The notes beneath the pieces were generated by a model that was not told the origin of the DNA, searched no databases, and saw nothing but the letters and a program-made list of their open reading frames with translations. A stretch of 64,000 bases of DNA from Ohtaekwangia sp. GTDB taxonomy: Bacteria; Bacteroidota; Bacteroidia; Cytophagales; Cyclobacteriaceae. The stretch covers positions 868,001 through 932,000 of the forward strand of contig JAJNPV010000042.1 of assembly GCA_021155195.1 (NCBI GenBank). The letters run 5' to 3'. This document shows positions 8,291 through 17,067 of the stretch, piece after piece. Positions within the stretch are counted from its first letter, which is position 1. Each line of letters opens with the position of its first letter. A program made the position numbers and the translations under genes.

Positions 8291-8698
8291 ATGGCTACTA
8301 AAATTTTCGTCAACCTTCCGGTAAATGATTTAAAAAAGTCGATTGATTTTTTTACAAAGCTGGGATTTTCGTTTAATCCTCAGTTTACCGATGACAAAGC
8401 AACGTGCATGGTCATCAGTGAAAATATTTTCGCGATGCTGCTTACAAGGCCTTTCTTTCAAACATTTACAAAGAAGGAAATTGTAGATGCAAAAAAGAGT
8501 ACAGAGGTTTTAATTGCACTGGATGCTGAGAGCAAAGAGAAAGTGGAAGAGATGGTAAACGTGGCTGTGGAAGCGGGTGGATCAATTTACATGCCTCCGC
8601 AAGATCATGGCTGGATGTATCAACACAGCTTTTCGGATTTGGATGGTCATCAGTGGGAAATTCTTTATATGGATGAAAGTGCAGCCCCTCAAGCATGA
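8291..8698 (+). CDS. VOC/glyoxalase-superfamily protein
   Basis: The 135-residue protein shows the paired beta-alpha-beta-beta-beta fold of the VOC superfamily: an opening KIFVNLPVNDL strand with a following helix, and a closing SDLDGHQWEILYMD strand carrying the conserved metal-site glutamate (WEILY). The family includes glyoxalase I, dioxygenases and antibiotic-binding proteins, so the reaction cannot be named. It is the second gene of the operon divergent from the GlxA-type regulator. Its stop overlaps the next start (ATGA), so it is probably coupled to the small downstream protein. Confidence 0.85.
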   Translation: MATKIFVNLPVNDLKKSIDFFTKLGFSFNPQFTDDKATCMVISENIFAMLLTRPFFQTFTKKEIVDAKKSTEVLIALDAESKEKVEEMVNVAVEAGGSIYMPPQDHGWMYQHSFSDLDGHQWEILYMDESAAPQA

Positions 8699-8937
8699 GT
8701 CACATTGTACAGAGTTTAATGATAGAAGTGTTTAAAACCAACATTGTTGATAAAGAGAAGGCAGCGTTGTTGATTGCGGAAATCCAGAAAAAGTTTGTGA
8801 ATTGTAGTGCAACAATTGATTTGGAAGATTGCGACCGGGTTTTGGTAGTGCGGTCTACGGAAGAGATTGATCCACAGAAAATAATAACAGTGGCGGGCAA
8901 TGTTGGTTGCAAGGCAGAAGTGCTACCTGATTTCTGA
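8695..8937 (+). CDS. Small hypothetical protein, possible ferredoxin-like fold
   Basis: The 80-residue cytosolic protein starts at an ATG overlapping the VOC stop (ATGA). The order of predicted elements (strand VQSLMIEVFKTN, helix KEKAALLIAEIQKKF, strand SATIDLEDCDRVLVVRS, helix IDPQKIITVAGNVG, strand KAEVLPDF) resembles the beta-alpha-beta-beta-alpha-beta fold of HMA-like domains. The CxxC metal site of true HMA proteins is absent, so metal binding is not supported. It is the last gene of the DoxX/VOC operon and its function is unknown. Confidence 0.7.
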   Translation: MSHIVQSLMIEVFKTNIVDKEKAALLIAEIQKKFVNCSATIDLEDCDRVLVVRSTEEIDPQKIITVAGNVGCKAEVLPDF

Positions 8938-8986
8938 CTGGAATATCATCCTCATTTTTCTTATTTTTTTCCGACCTTTATCGCGA

Positions 8987-10900
8987 ATGAATGAAAACGT
9001 GGTGAAGCGAATAATACTGTTTTTAATTTTTGTCTCAACTTTTCAATGTGGGCTTGGCCAAACTGCTGTTGTAGATGATGCCGTTGATGAGCGGGTTTTT
9101 CTATTAAAGGATCTTGAGTTTTTTATTGACAGCACCAACTCTCTCACTTTTACACAAGTGTCGGATCGACAATTCGCGGAGAAATTTCAAAGGCGTGAAT
9201 CTTATCAAAACAAGGACTACCAGGCGGGAGCCTCATACTGGATTCGATTTTCGGTTCAACACAATCCGTCTGACAAGGTTTGGCTCATAGAATTTTATGA
9301 TCAAACCATTGATTTAATTGAGGCTTACGTTCCTAAGGGAGAGGACTATGATCGATTGGTATTGGGCGATGCATATCCCTTTCATCAGCGGAAGTTTGCT
9401 CACAAAAATTTTGAAGTACTGCTTGACCCTTCCTCTACGTCAATCGAATACTACTATTTTAAAGTTCAATCTCATGAATTTGCCGATATCCGACTAGCCT
9501 TTCGGTCGGTGAACTGGTTTGTGTACTACGCGCTGAACGAGTATTTTCTTTTTGGAACATTTTATGGAATGATCCTAATCATCGCACTGTACAATTTCCT
9601 CGTCTTCCTGGCTATCCGCGAAATCAAAAACATTTACTACATCTTTTATATCATCAGCGTGGCGCTCTATGCTATGAGCTTGGATGGAGTTGGATTTCAA
9701 TATCTATGGCCTAACCATCCCGAATGGAATAATTATACTTCGGGAATATTTCTGTACTCGCTGATTTTATGGGCGCTTATTTTTACCCGGAGATTTTTAA
9801 GTACCCGTGCAAAAGCCCCCCGGCTTGATAAGGCACTGAAGGCAATGATTGGTCTTCGTACGGGTATTTTCCTAATCGAATTCTTTTTTTACCCTGATTT
9901 TTTTGCCTTTCGATTCATTGAGATTCTGCCACTGTGGTTAATACTTCATACAGGGGTTCAGGTTTGGTTGCGTGGGTATCGGCCAGCCCGCTACTTTGTA
10001 ATTGCTTATGGCCTTTTATTGATGGGATTCTTTCTGCGTTCGTTGGTTTTCTTTGATGTGATTGAGTTAACTACCGTTTCGCACTATAGTTTGCATTTCA
10101 GCTTTGTGATTGAGATGCTCTTCCTTACCCTGGCGTTGGGCGATCGGATCACCATCCTTAAAGATAATAGGGATCGTGCTCTGAGGCGCATCATTCAACA
10201 GCATGAATTAAATATGCAATTGAAAGATAAAGTCAACAAAGAACTGGAGCAAAAGGTAAGTGAACGTACAGCGGAAATTAATAAGAAGAATAACGAGCTG
10301 GAAGAAAGTAATACAAGATTGCTGATACAAACACATGAGATCAATCAAATTAACTCCGTACTTGACCTTGACAACTGGAAATTAAAGAACAAGATTAAAG
10401 AGGTGTTGGAGGAGCGCTTAATGGAGAAGGCGATGGATTACGAAGAGTTTAGGACTTTGTATCCAGATACATTATCGTGTTACAGATTTTTGGAGGCGTT
10501 GAAATGGGAGAATGGGTTTATGTGCAGGAAGTGTGACAATGAGAAATACTTTGAAGGAGCCCAGAAATTTTCAAGAAGATGCACGCGTTGTGGCTACAAT
10601 GAATCAATTACTGCTTTCACCATTTTTCATGGCGTAAAATTTCCTATAGAAAAGGCATTTTTTATTACTTATATCTCTGTTACTGGTAAAAAGGCATTCA
10701 CGCTCGAGGCATTGGCAGGAATGCTTTCTCTTCGCACGAATACAATATGGGCTTTTAGAAATAAGGTCAAGGGCCAAATCTCCGAATTAGAGAATGACGG
10801 CAAAATACATACGCTTTCTAAGTGGCACGAGGTTATCTTGACAGAAGAAAGTAGCCCATCATATTCCTCCAAAGTTGTGGATCCTATATCAAGGGAATAA
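8987..10900 (+). CDS. 7TM-DISM sensor fused to an IS1595-type transposase zinc ribbon
   Basis: ATG 8987 gives 637 residues. In order: signal peptide (1-25), a 7TMR-DISM extracellular beta domain (about 30-170), a 7TM-DISM membrane region (about 183-385), a coiled coil (about 388-480), then a zinc ribbon with C513-x2-C516-x15-C532-x2-C535. The ribbon is followed by a stretch typical of IS1595-family transposase N-termini (TIFHGVKFPIEKAFF, then a helix-turn-helix-like segment to about 595). The DDE nuclease half is absent, so it cannot transpose. I infer a membrane sensor whose cytosolic end binds DNA. It lies 279 bases upstream of the SusC gene on the same strand, making that locus the obvious candidate target. 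Cytosolic orientation and DNA binding are inferences. Confidence 0.85.
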   Translation: MNENVVKRIILFLIFVSTFQCGLGQTAVVDDAVDERVFLLKDLEFFIDSTNSLTFTQVSDRQFAEKFQRRESYQNKDYQAGASYWIRFSVQHNPSDKVWLIEFYDQTIDLIEAYVPKGEDYDRLVLGDAYPFHQRKFAHKNFEVLLDPSSTSIEYYYFKVQSHEFADIRLAFRSVNWFVYYALNEYFLFGTFYGMILIIALYNFLVFLAIREIKNIYYIFYIISVALYAMSLDGVGFQYLWPNHPEWNNYTSGIFLYSLILWALIFTRRFLSTRAKAPRLDKALKAMIGLRTGIFLIEFFFYPDFFAFRFIEILPLWLILHTGVQVWLRGYRPARYFVIAYGLLLMGFFLRSLVFFDVIELTTVSHYSLHFSFVIEMLFLTLALGDRITILKDNRDRALRRIIQQHELNMQLKDKVNKELEQKVSERTAEINKKNNELEESNTRLLIQTHEINQINSVLDLDNWKLKNKIKEVLEERLMEKAMDYEEFRTLYPDTLSCYRFLEALKWENGFMCRKCDNEKYFEGAQKFSRRCTRCGYNESITAFTIFHGVKFPIEKAFFITYISVTGKKAFTLEALAGMLSLRTNTIWAFRNKVKGQISELENDGKIHTLSKWHEVILTEESSPSYSSKVVDPISRE

Positions 10901-10929
10901 ACATTTGTTTTTTGGTATTAAAATAAATG

Positions 10930-10945
10930 TTTACCAAATGGTAAA
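10930..10945. promoter_or_regulatory. Inverted repeat in the SusC upstream region
   Basis: TTTACC (10930-10935) and GGTAAA (10940-10945) form a perfect inverted repeat around AAAT in the 279-base gap between the sensor gene and susC. The same gap has two copies of AATCGAT (11107-11113 and 11135-11141) closer to the SusC start. Either could be an operator; no consensus -7 box is evident. Confidence 0.35.
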
Positions 10946-11179
10946 TGGTAAGCTCATTTCCACTAAAATAGCCCTGAAATCGTTTGTAATCAATGTTTAT
11001 TAAGCGCAAAAAATTAATAGCTCTAAGTAGGTTAAACAGGCCTTTTTTTGACAGTAAAATGATAAAAAAAGTGCATCCACCTATTGTATGATTTAAATTG
11101 AAGGACAATCGATATTTAGATCAAGCATATAACTAATCGATTGGTATGCTATCAAGTAACTGTAAAACAATAAGTTAAC

Positions 11180-14143
11180 ATGATTAAAAGGTTGCTATTT
11201 CTTGCTTTTCTAATTGTTCCGGGGTTATTACTGGGACAAGTAAGGTCGATTTCAGGAGTTGTTAAGGATGCTGGAGATGGTTCTGGTATTCCAGGGGCCA
11301 ATGTTTTGATTGAAGGAACCACAAAAGGAGTTGCAACGGATATTGATGGTGTTTTCAGAATTGACCTTTCTGGTTCAGAAAATACTCTTGTTATTTCCTT
11401 TGTAGGCTATAAAACCCAGAGTGTAACGGTAGATCAACGAACAAACATTGAAATTTTGCTTGAATCGGAGGCGATTAGCCTTGACGAAATTGTTGTTATA
11501 GGCTACGGGGAAATAAGAAAATCAGATCTAACCGGAGCTGTATCATCAGTTAAGGGTTCAGACTTAACTAAAATACCCTCTGTTTCCCCTATGCAATCAC
11601 TACAAGGAAAAGTAGCAGGACTGCAGGTTACAAGTTCCTCGGGCGCCCCCGGCTCTGGACCCATCGTTCGCATCCGCGGTACAGGAACTTTCGGCAATGC
11701 AAATCCAATTTACGTTGTCGATGGGGTAATCCTTGATGACATTAATTTTCTTAATTCAGGAGACATTGAATCCCTTGAGGTACTTAAGGATGCGTCATCG
11801 ACCGCTATTTATGGTTCAAGGGGAGCAAACGGAGTTATTATTGTTACGACCAAGAAAGGGAAGAAAGGACAAGGTGCGCCAGTCATTAATTTTTCAGGTG
11901 AGTATAGTGTTCAAACATTACAGAAGAAGATTGATCTTCTGAATGGAAAACAATTTGCAACCATCGCAAATGAAATTACTCCTGGCTCCTATAACAATGT
12001 CGATGCGGTTTCTAACGTAGATTGGCAAGACTTGCTGTTTCAAAATGCTCCTATGCAAAACTATCAATTGTCGGTTACAGGGGCATCTGATAAGTCGCAA
12101 TATTATTTTGGGGTTGGATATTTTAGTCAGGATGGGATTATACCAAAATCCAATTACGAGCGTATTACCTTAAAATTTAACAACACGTATAATCTAAATA
12201 AATTCATTCGTCTTGGAACCAATTTAAGTTTCACACCCAATCAGCAGCAGAATACAAATGGAAATGCACCCTTTGTGGTTTATCGCGCTCAACCGGTTAT
12301 AGAACCATTTTTACCAACAGGTGCATATGCTCCCATTCCGGGAGTAGGCAATGTATTGGCTGATATAGAGTATACCAACAGTTTTAATAAAGGGATACGA
12401 TCCGTAAATAATTTTTATGTTGAAGCTGACTTTTTAAAAGACTTCACTTTCAAGTCGAGCATAGGAATTGATCTTGACTACAATAAGGGCAAAAATTTTA
12501 CGCCTGAATTTTTCGTTTCACCACAGCAACAAACTTCAATGAGTCGATTAACGAAAACGTATGGCGACCGACTTTCCTGGTTATGGGAAAATACAATAAG
12601 CTATAATAAGGAAAAGGGGGATCATCGCATTAGTGCTGTGGCCGGATATACCATGCAGGAATCTTCCTCCGAAAACTTATCGCTTGTAGGCGAGAACATC
12701 CTTAGGGATGGTGAGGATTTCTGGTATTTAAATCCGGATAATATCAATCCAAGTTTAACGAGCAATACCGTTGATTTAAATCAAAACTATTCTCTTATCT
12801 CCTACCTCTTTCGGGCTAACTATACTTTTAAAAATAAATATCTTTTAACGGCTACGTACCGAAGAGATGGGTCATCGAAGTTTGGTAGTAACAACCGCTA
12901 TTCCGATTTTCCATCCTTGGCTCTGGGTTGGAATGTCATTAATGAATCATTCCTGAATAGCCAAAATGTACTTTCAAATTTGAAAGTACGTGCCAGTTGG
13001 GGAATAATTGGTAACGAAAAAATTAATTATAAACGTCAATACTCACCAGTAATTAATGGAGTTGGAGCTGTGTTTGGGGCAGGTGAGGTTCTTTATCCAG
13101 GCTCCACCTATGGTGTTACAGGAAATGCAAATTTAAAATGGGAAGATACCTATCAAACTGACATTGGTATTGAGTTAGGATTTTTTAATGATCGACTTAC
13201 GGCAGAGGTAGATTATTATAACAAGCTAACCAAAGGTATTTTAATTGATCTTCCGGTTCCGGGATATCTTGGAAATGGCAATGGAGCTTCAATTACATAC
13301 AATGCTGCTGAAGTTTTGAATAAGGGTTTTGAATATAACGTATCGTGGAATGATGAGTGGAACGGGATACGATACCGAATAGGAACTGTGGGCACAACCA
13401 TTCATAATGAAGCCAAAAAAGTTTTCGGCACTGGCGGAGCGGGAGATCGATTGCCAAATGGAGCAGGAACTACTTCAACATCACCCGGCCTACCCCTAGG
13501 TGCTTTTTACGGGTATATCACAAACGGGATTTTTCAGAATACAAGTGAATTGAATGCTTATCCACATTTTTCGAATGCGGGTGTAGGTGACTTGCGATAC
13601 GTTGATATTAATAATGATGGGGTACTTAATAGTTCAGATAGAACTTATATTGGTTCGCCCATCCCTACATTCTTATATGGTTTCAATTTGGAAATCGGGT
13701 ACAAGTCATTTGACATTTCGGCTGATTTTCAAGGCCAAAGCGGGAATAAGATTTACAATGCTAAAGAAACGGTTCGTCCGGACTTGTATAATTTCGAAGC
13801 GCATGTATTTGATCGTTGGCGAGGTGAAGGAACAAGTACTACAGAACCGCGTGCTTCGGCAGGTGGTTACAATTGGCTTCCTTCTACACGATTCATTCAA
13901 GATGGCTCTTTTTTCAGATTGAGAAATGTAACCGTGGGATACAATCTTCCTAAAAATTTAATAGACAAAGTAAAAGTGAAGGCAGCCCGCATGTATATAA
14001 GGGGGACTAATGTTTTCACACTCACAAAGTTTACGGGGTACTCGCCCGAAGTTGCAAGTGGAAGTGCAATTGATAATGGCATTGATAACAGTACCTATCC
14101 GGTTTCGGCAATTTATTCTGCGGGAATTAATGTTACGTTTTAA
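11180..14143 (+). CDS. SusC/RagA-family TonB-dependent outer-membrane transporter
   Basis: The 987-residue protein begins with a signal peptide, then a carboxypeptidase-D-regulatory-like domain (about 21-100), the SusC-specific region DEIVVIGYG, a plug domain (about 115-225) and a 22-strand barrel ending in the aromatic residue typical of outer-membrane proteins (INVTF). It imports oligosaccharides across the outer membrane with energy from TonB-ExbBD. It is the first gene of a locus with SusD, a LamG lipoprotein, GH144-like and GH3 enzymes, so the cargo is probably a beta-glucan fragment. The SusD gene follows after 9 bases. Length is in the normal SusC range and no plug residue appears lost. 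Confidence 0.95.
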   Translation: MIKRLLFLAFLIVPGLLLGQVRSISGVVKDAGDGSGIPGANVLIEGTTKGVATDIDGVFRIDLSGSENTLVISFVGYKTQSVTVDQRTNIEILLESEAISLDEIVVIGYGEIRKSDLTGAVSSVKGSDLTKIPSVSPMQSLQGKVAGLQVTSSSGAPGSGPIVRIRGTGTFGNANPIYVVDGVILDDINFLNSGDIESLEVLKDASSTAIYGSRGANGVIIVTTKKGKKGQGAPVINFSGEYSVQTLQKKIDLLNGKQFATIANEITPGSYNNVDAVSNVDWQDLLFQNAPMQNYQLSVTGASDKSQYYFGVGYFSQDGIIPKSNYERITLKFNNTYNLNKFIRLGTNLSFTPNQQQNTNGNAPFVVYRAQPVIEPFLPTGAYAPIPGVGNVLADIEYTNSFNKGIRSVNNFYVEADFLKDFTFKSSIGIDLDYNKGKNFTPEFFVSPQQQTSMSRLTKTYGDRLSWLWENTISYNKEKGDHRISAVAGYTMQESSSENLSLVGENILRDGEDFWYLNPDNINPSLTSNTVDLNQNYSLISYLFRANYTFKNKYLLTATYRRDGSSKFGSNNRYSDFPSLALGWNVINESFLNSQNVLSNLKVRASWGIIGNEKINYKRQYSPVINGVGAVFGAGEVLYPGSTYGVTGNANLKWEDTYQTDIGIELGFFNDRLTAEVDYYNKLTKGILIDLPVPGYLGNGNGASITYNAAEVLNKGFEYNVSWNDEWNGIRYRIGTVGTTIHNEAKKVFGTGGAGDRLPNGAGTTSTSPGLPLGAFYGYITNGIFQNTSELNAYPHFSNAGVGDLRYVDINNDGVLNSSDRTYIGSPIPTFLYGFNLEIGYKSFDISADFQGQSGNKIYNAKETVRPDLYNFEAHVFDRWRGEGTSTTEPRASAGGYNWLPSTRFIQDGSFFRLRNVTVGYNLPKNLIDKVKVKAARMYIRGTNVFTLTKFTGYSPEVASGSAIDNGIDNSTYPVSAIYSAGINVTF

Positions 14144-14152
14144 TTGAAGGAT

Positions 14153-15652
14153 ATGAAGATAAGAGTTATGAATTGTTTAAGTAAAAGTTTCTTAATTGTA
14201 TCGCTCATCATGGTATCAGGATGTGCAGACTTTCTTGATAAACCTCTTCAGGGCGAATTAACACAATCAAGCTTTCCGGTCTCAGCCGATGATGCCGCCC
14301 TAGCAACGAATGCCGTTTATAACATTTTGAGAGTAAATAGTTATAACCAGGGACTGTTTCCAATTCTGGACATCATGTCAGACGATGGCCGTAAAGGAAG
14401 TAACCCTGATGATGCCGCCTCTACCGTAGGACCCTACGACAACTTTACACATATCCCTACGGAAGGAAACATAAGCAGGTGGTGGAGTACTCTTTATGAA
14501 GGTGTGAAACGCGCCAATGTGGTTATTGAGAAAGTTCCAGCCATCGAGATGGACAATACGCAAAAGAATTTTTATTTAGGTCAGGCTTATTTTCTTCGGG
14601 CTCTTTTCTATTTCGATTTAGTACGTGCCTGGGGTGGTGTTCCTTTAGTAACTTCTACTAGTCCCGCGGTTGGCTTACCAAGGGCAGGTAAGGGTGAGAT
14701 TTATGACTTGATTGAGAGTGATCTTTTACAAGCCATTCAATTCCTACCTGAAAAATCAACATTACCGGCCATTGACTTAGGGCGGGCAACAAAAGGTGCA
14801 GCAAAATCATTGCTCACTAAAGTTTTCCTTTTTGAAGGTGACTTTGTAAATGCGGAAAAGTATGCCATGGAAGTGATCAACTCAGGACAATATGATCTTG
14901 AACCTAATTTCGAAGATGCAAATAGTGAAAATGGAAAATTAGGAGTTGAATCTGTTTTTGAAATAGTAGCGTTGCCCTTTGAACCACTTGCCTCAGGCGG
15001 AAATCAATATGGTAATACACAAGGTGTTCGAGGTACACCCAATAGAGGTTGGGGTTTTAACCGACCTTCCATCGATCTTCAAAATTCGTTTGAACCTAAT
15101 GATCCTCGATTAGAACTTACTGTAATACGACTGGGTGAAGTATTAGATGGAGTGTTGATTGTTGGTGATGGTCAAACCCCAGATGAGACTAGAGATGCAA
15201 ATAATATACTGATTGAAACAGAATGCTATAATCAAAAAGTCTGGACTCCAGGAACAAATGTGCCCACTCAGTTTGGACATAACAGAAGAATACTGCGCTA
15301 TGCAGATGTCCTATTAATGGCCGCTGAAGCTCTTAATCAAAATAATAAACCCAACGAAGCGTTAATACAACTAAATAAAGTGCGGGCGAGAGCAAGAGGC
15401 GGGAATGGAGCTATTCTGGCTGACATTGTGATTACTAATAAAACCCAATTGGACAATTTGATTTTTAGTGAACGAAGACATGAGTTGGCAATGGAAGGGA
15501 ATCGGCTGTGGGATTTAATAAGAACTGGTAGGGCAGGAAGTGTTTTAGGTCCTTTAGGGTTTACAGTAGGCAAGGATGAGTTACTGCCTATCCCGCAATC
15601 CGAAATGGACTTAACTCAAAATGCTTGGCCTCAAAACCCTGGCTGGGATTAA
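14153..15652 (+). CDS. SusD/RagB-family glycan-binding lipoprotein
   Basis: ATG 14153 gives 499 residues with a lipobox (VSGC, C24); the in-frame TTG at 14144 is less likely. The protein is the surface lid of the SusCD complex, with tetratricopeptide-like helices in the N-terminal half and the RagB/SusD C-terminal domain. Diagnostic stretches include FLRALFYFDLVRAWGGVP, YADVLLMAAEALNQ and ERRHELAMEGNRLWDL. It binds the polysaccharide and hands oligosaccharides to SusC. The gene lies 9 bases after susC. Confidence 0.95.
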   Translation: MKIRVMNCLSKSFLIVSLIMVSGCADFLDKPLQGELTQSSFPVSADDAALATNAVYNILRVNSYNQGLFPILDIMSDDGRKGSNPDDAASTVGPYDNFTHIPTEGNISRWWSTLYEGVKRANVVIEKVPAIEMDNTQKNFYLGQAYFLRALFYFDLVRAWGGVPLVTSTSPAVGLPRAGKGEIYDLIESDLLQAIQFLPEKSTLPAIDLGRATKGAAKSLLTKVFLFEGDFVNAEKYAMEVINSGQYDLEPNFEDANSENGKLGVESVFEIVALPFEPLASGGNQYGNTQGVRGTPNRGWGFNRPSIDLQNSFEPNDPRLELTVIRLGEVLDGVLIVGDGQTPDETRDANNILIETECYNQKVWTPGTNVPTQFGHNRRILRYADVLLMAAEALNQNNKPNEALIQLNKVRARARGGNGAILADIVITNKTQLDNLIFSERRHELAMEGNRLWDLIRTGRAGSVLGPLGFTVGKDELLPIPQSEMDLTQNAWPQNPGWD

Positions 15653-15707
15653 CAGAACACATTTTACAATCAAACAATAAATCAATAATTATTAAACACG
15701 GTAAATT

Positions 15708-16982
15708 ATGAAACAATTAAAATTTTTAGTGAGTGCTCTCCTTATAGGAGTGGTGTTGGCAACAACGTTAGATAGCTGCAAAGATGATGACCCTCCAGCA
15801 GAGTTGACATTGGTGAGCCTTGTTGCTGATGCTATTGATTTAAACGGTGCAACCACACCCAATAACGTTCCTGCAGCAACCCCTGTAATTACAGCAACTT
15901 TTTCAACCGAAGTAGATGCGGCTACTGCTACTGCGGCCAATATTAAATTGGTTCGTGATTATGATGATGCAGAATTAGCTACAACTATTAGCGTTACCGG
16001 TAAGGTTATTACTATTACCCCTACGGCATCTTTTGGTACAGGTACATTACATGCCCTTACTTTCGGTGCAGGACTTGCCTCTACCCAAGCAAAAACACTG
16101 GCTTCGCCTGTAGAACGGACATTTACAACAGTAGGCACGTTTGCAGCTCCAGGGGCCATTGCTCAGTGGACGTTTGAAAATAGTCCTGATGATGTAATTG
16201 GAACAAAAGATCCATTGGCATCAGGTGTTATTGCCATTACGTATGGTGATTCTCACAATGCGAATGCAGGTAAGGCGGCCGTATTTAATGGCACAACCAG
16301 CATTATTGAAATTCCCAATGGAGATCAATTGATGAATAACGGAAGTTGGACTCTTAGCTTTTGGTTAAAACCTCAACAGCATACAGACAATGCTGATAAA
16401 GGTCATTTCGTTTTAGGATTAGGAGCATTTTTTGGTTTTCAATTTGAAATAGGCGATACCTATAGTAGCGCCAAACTTGCTGCTTCCTATGCACATACAA
16501 AAGAAGCCAATGGTACTACCGGTGAAGATTTATGGTTTCCGGGTGATGGTAAGGATAAAGACAATGGCGGTTGGCAAGGCTGGGATTTTGTGAGGGATTT
16601 AACAGGATCAGGTGGTGTTGCTGCGTTATTGAAAGACAAATGGGCACATGTAGTGTGCATGTATGATGCCACTACCAAAAAAGGAACGATGTACATCAAT
16701 GGTCAGAAAATGAAGAGTCAGGACTTTAATTTATGGCCTGATGGTGATGCAAAACGTTTTGTAACGGGTCTTAAATATAGAGGGGTAGCTCCGGAAGTGG
16801 TAAACGAATTAGCATTTGGATTTATTCAATCACGTGCGGGCACCTTGTGGGATGCTGAGTCTTGGGGTGGATACGATCAAGCAAGTGCAAAACACTATAA
16901 GGGTTCGTTAGATGATGTAATCATTTATAACAAAGTTCTTACAGAAGCAGAAATTGGTTTGATGTATAACTCAGGCAAGTAA
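15708..16982 (+). CDS. Surface glycan-binding lipoprotein with Ig-like and LamG domains
   Basis: The 424-residue lipoprotein (lipobox LDSC, C24) has an Ig-like domain of the Big_5 type (about 30-140: ITATFSTEVDAATA...TFTTVG) and a C-terminal concanavalin/LamG domain (about 148-424, with WTLSFWLKP and the closing DDVIIYNKVLTEAEI typical of LamG-like modules). No catalytic residues are evident, so it is probably a surface glycan-binding protein of the locus. The charged DDD after C24 fits a surface-export signal of Bacteroidota lipoproteins. A strong terminator follows, so susC, susD and this gene form one transcription unit separate from the downstream enzymes. Confidence 0.8.
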   Translation: MKQLKFLVSALLIGVVLATTLDSCKDDDPPAELTLVSLVADAIDLNGATTPNNVPAATPVITATFSTEVDAATATAANIKLVRDYDDAELATTISVTGKVITITPTASFGTGTLHALTFGAGLASTQAKTLASPVERTFTTVGTFAAPGAIAQWTFENSPDDVIGTKDPLASGVIAITYGDSHNANAGKAAVFNGTTSIIEIPNGDQLMNNGSWTLSFWLKPQQHTDNADKGHFVLGLGAFFGFQFEIGDTYSSAKLAASYAHTKEANGTTGEDLWFPGDGKDKDNGGWQGWDFVRDLTGSGGVAALLKDKWAHVVCMYDATTKKGTMYINGQKMKSQDFNLWPDGDAKRFVTGLKYRGVAPEVVNELAFGFIQSRAGTLWDAESWGGYDQASAKHYKGSLDDVIIYNKVLTEAEIGLMYNSGK

Positions 16983-17016
16983 TATTGGTTAATTGGTTAA
17001 TTGTTATGTTGACTAA

Positions 17017-17046
17017 AGGTTTCCGGTTTACCGGAAACCTTTTTTC
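17017..17046 (+). terminator. Intrinsic terminator after the glycan-binding lipoprotein gene
   Basis: AGGTTTCCGG (17017-17026) and CCGGAAACCT (17031-17040) form a perfect 10-bp stem with loop TTTA, followed by a run of T. It divides the locus into susC-susD-lipoprotein and the two glycosidase genes, allowing higher expression of the binding proteins. Confidence 0.9.
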
Positions 17047-17067
17047 TTATTTTAAAATCTTTTATAG

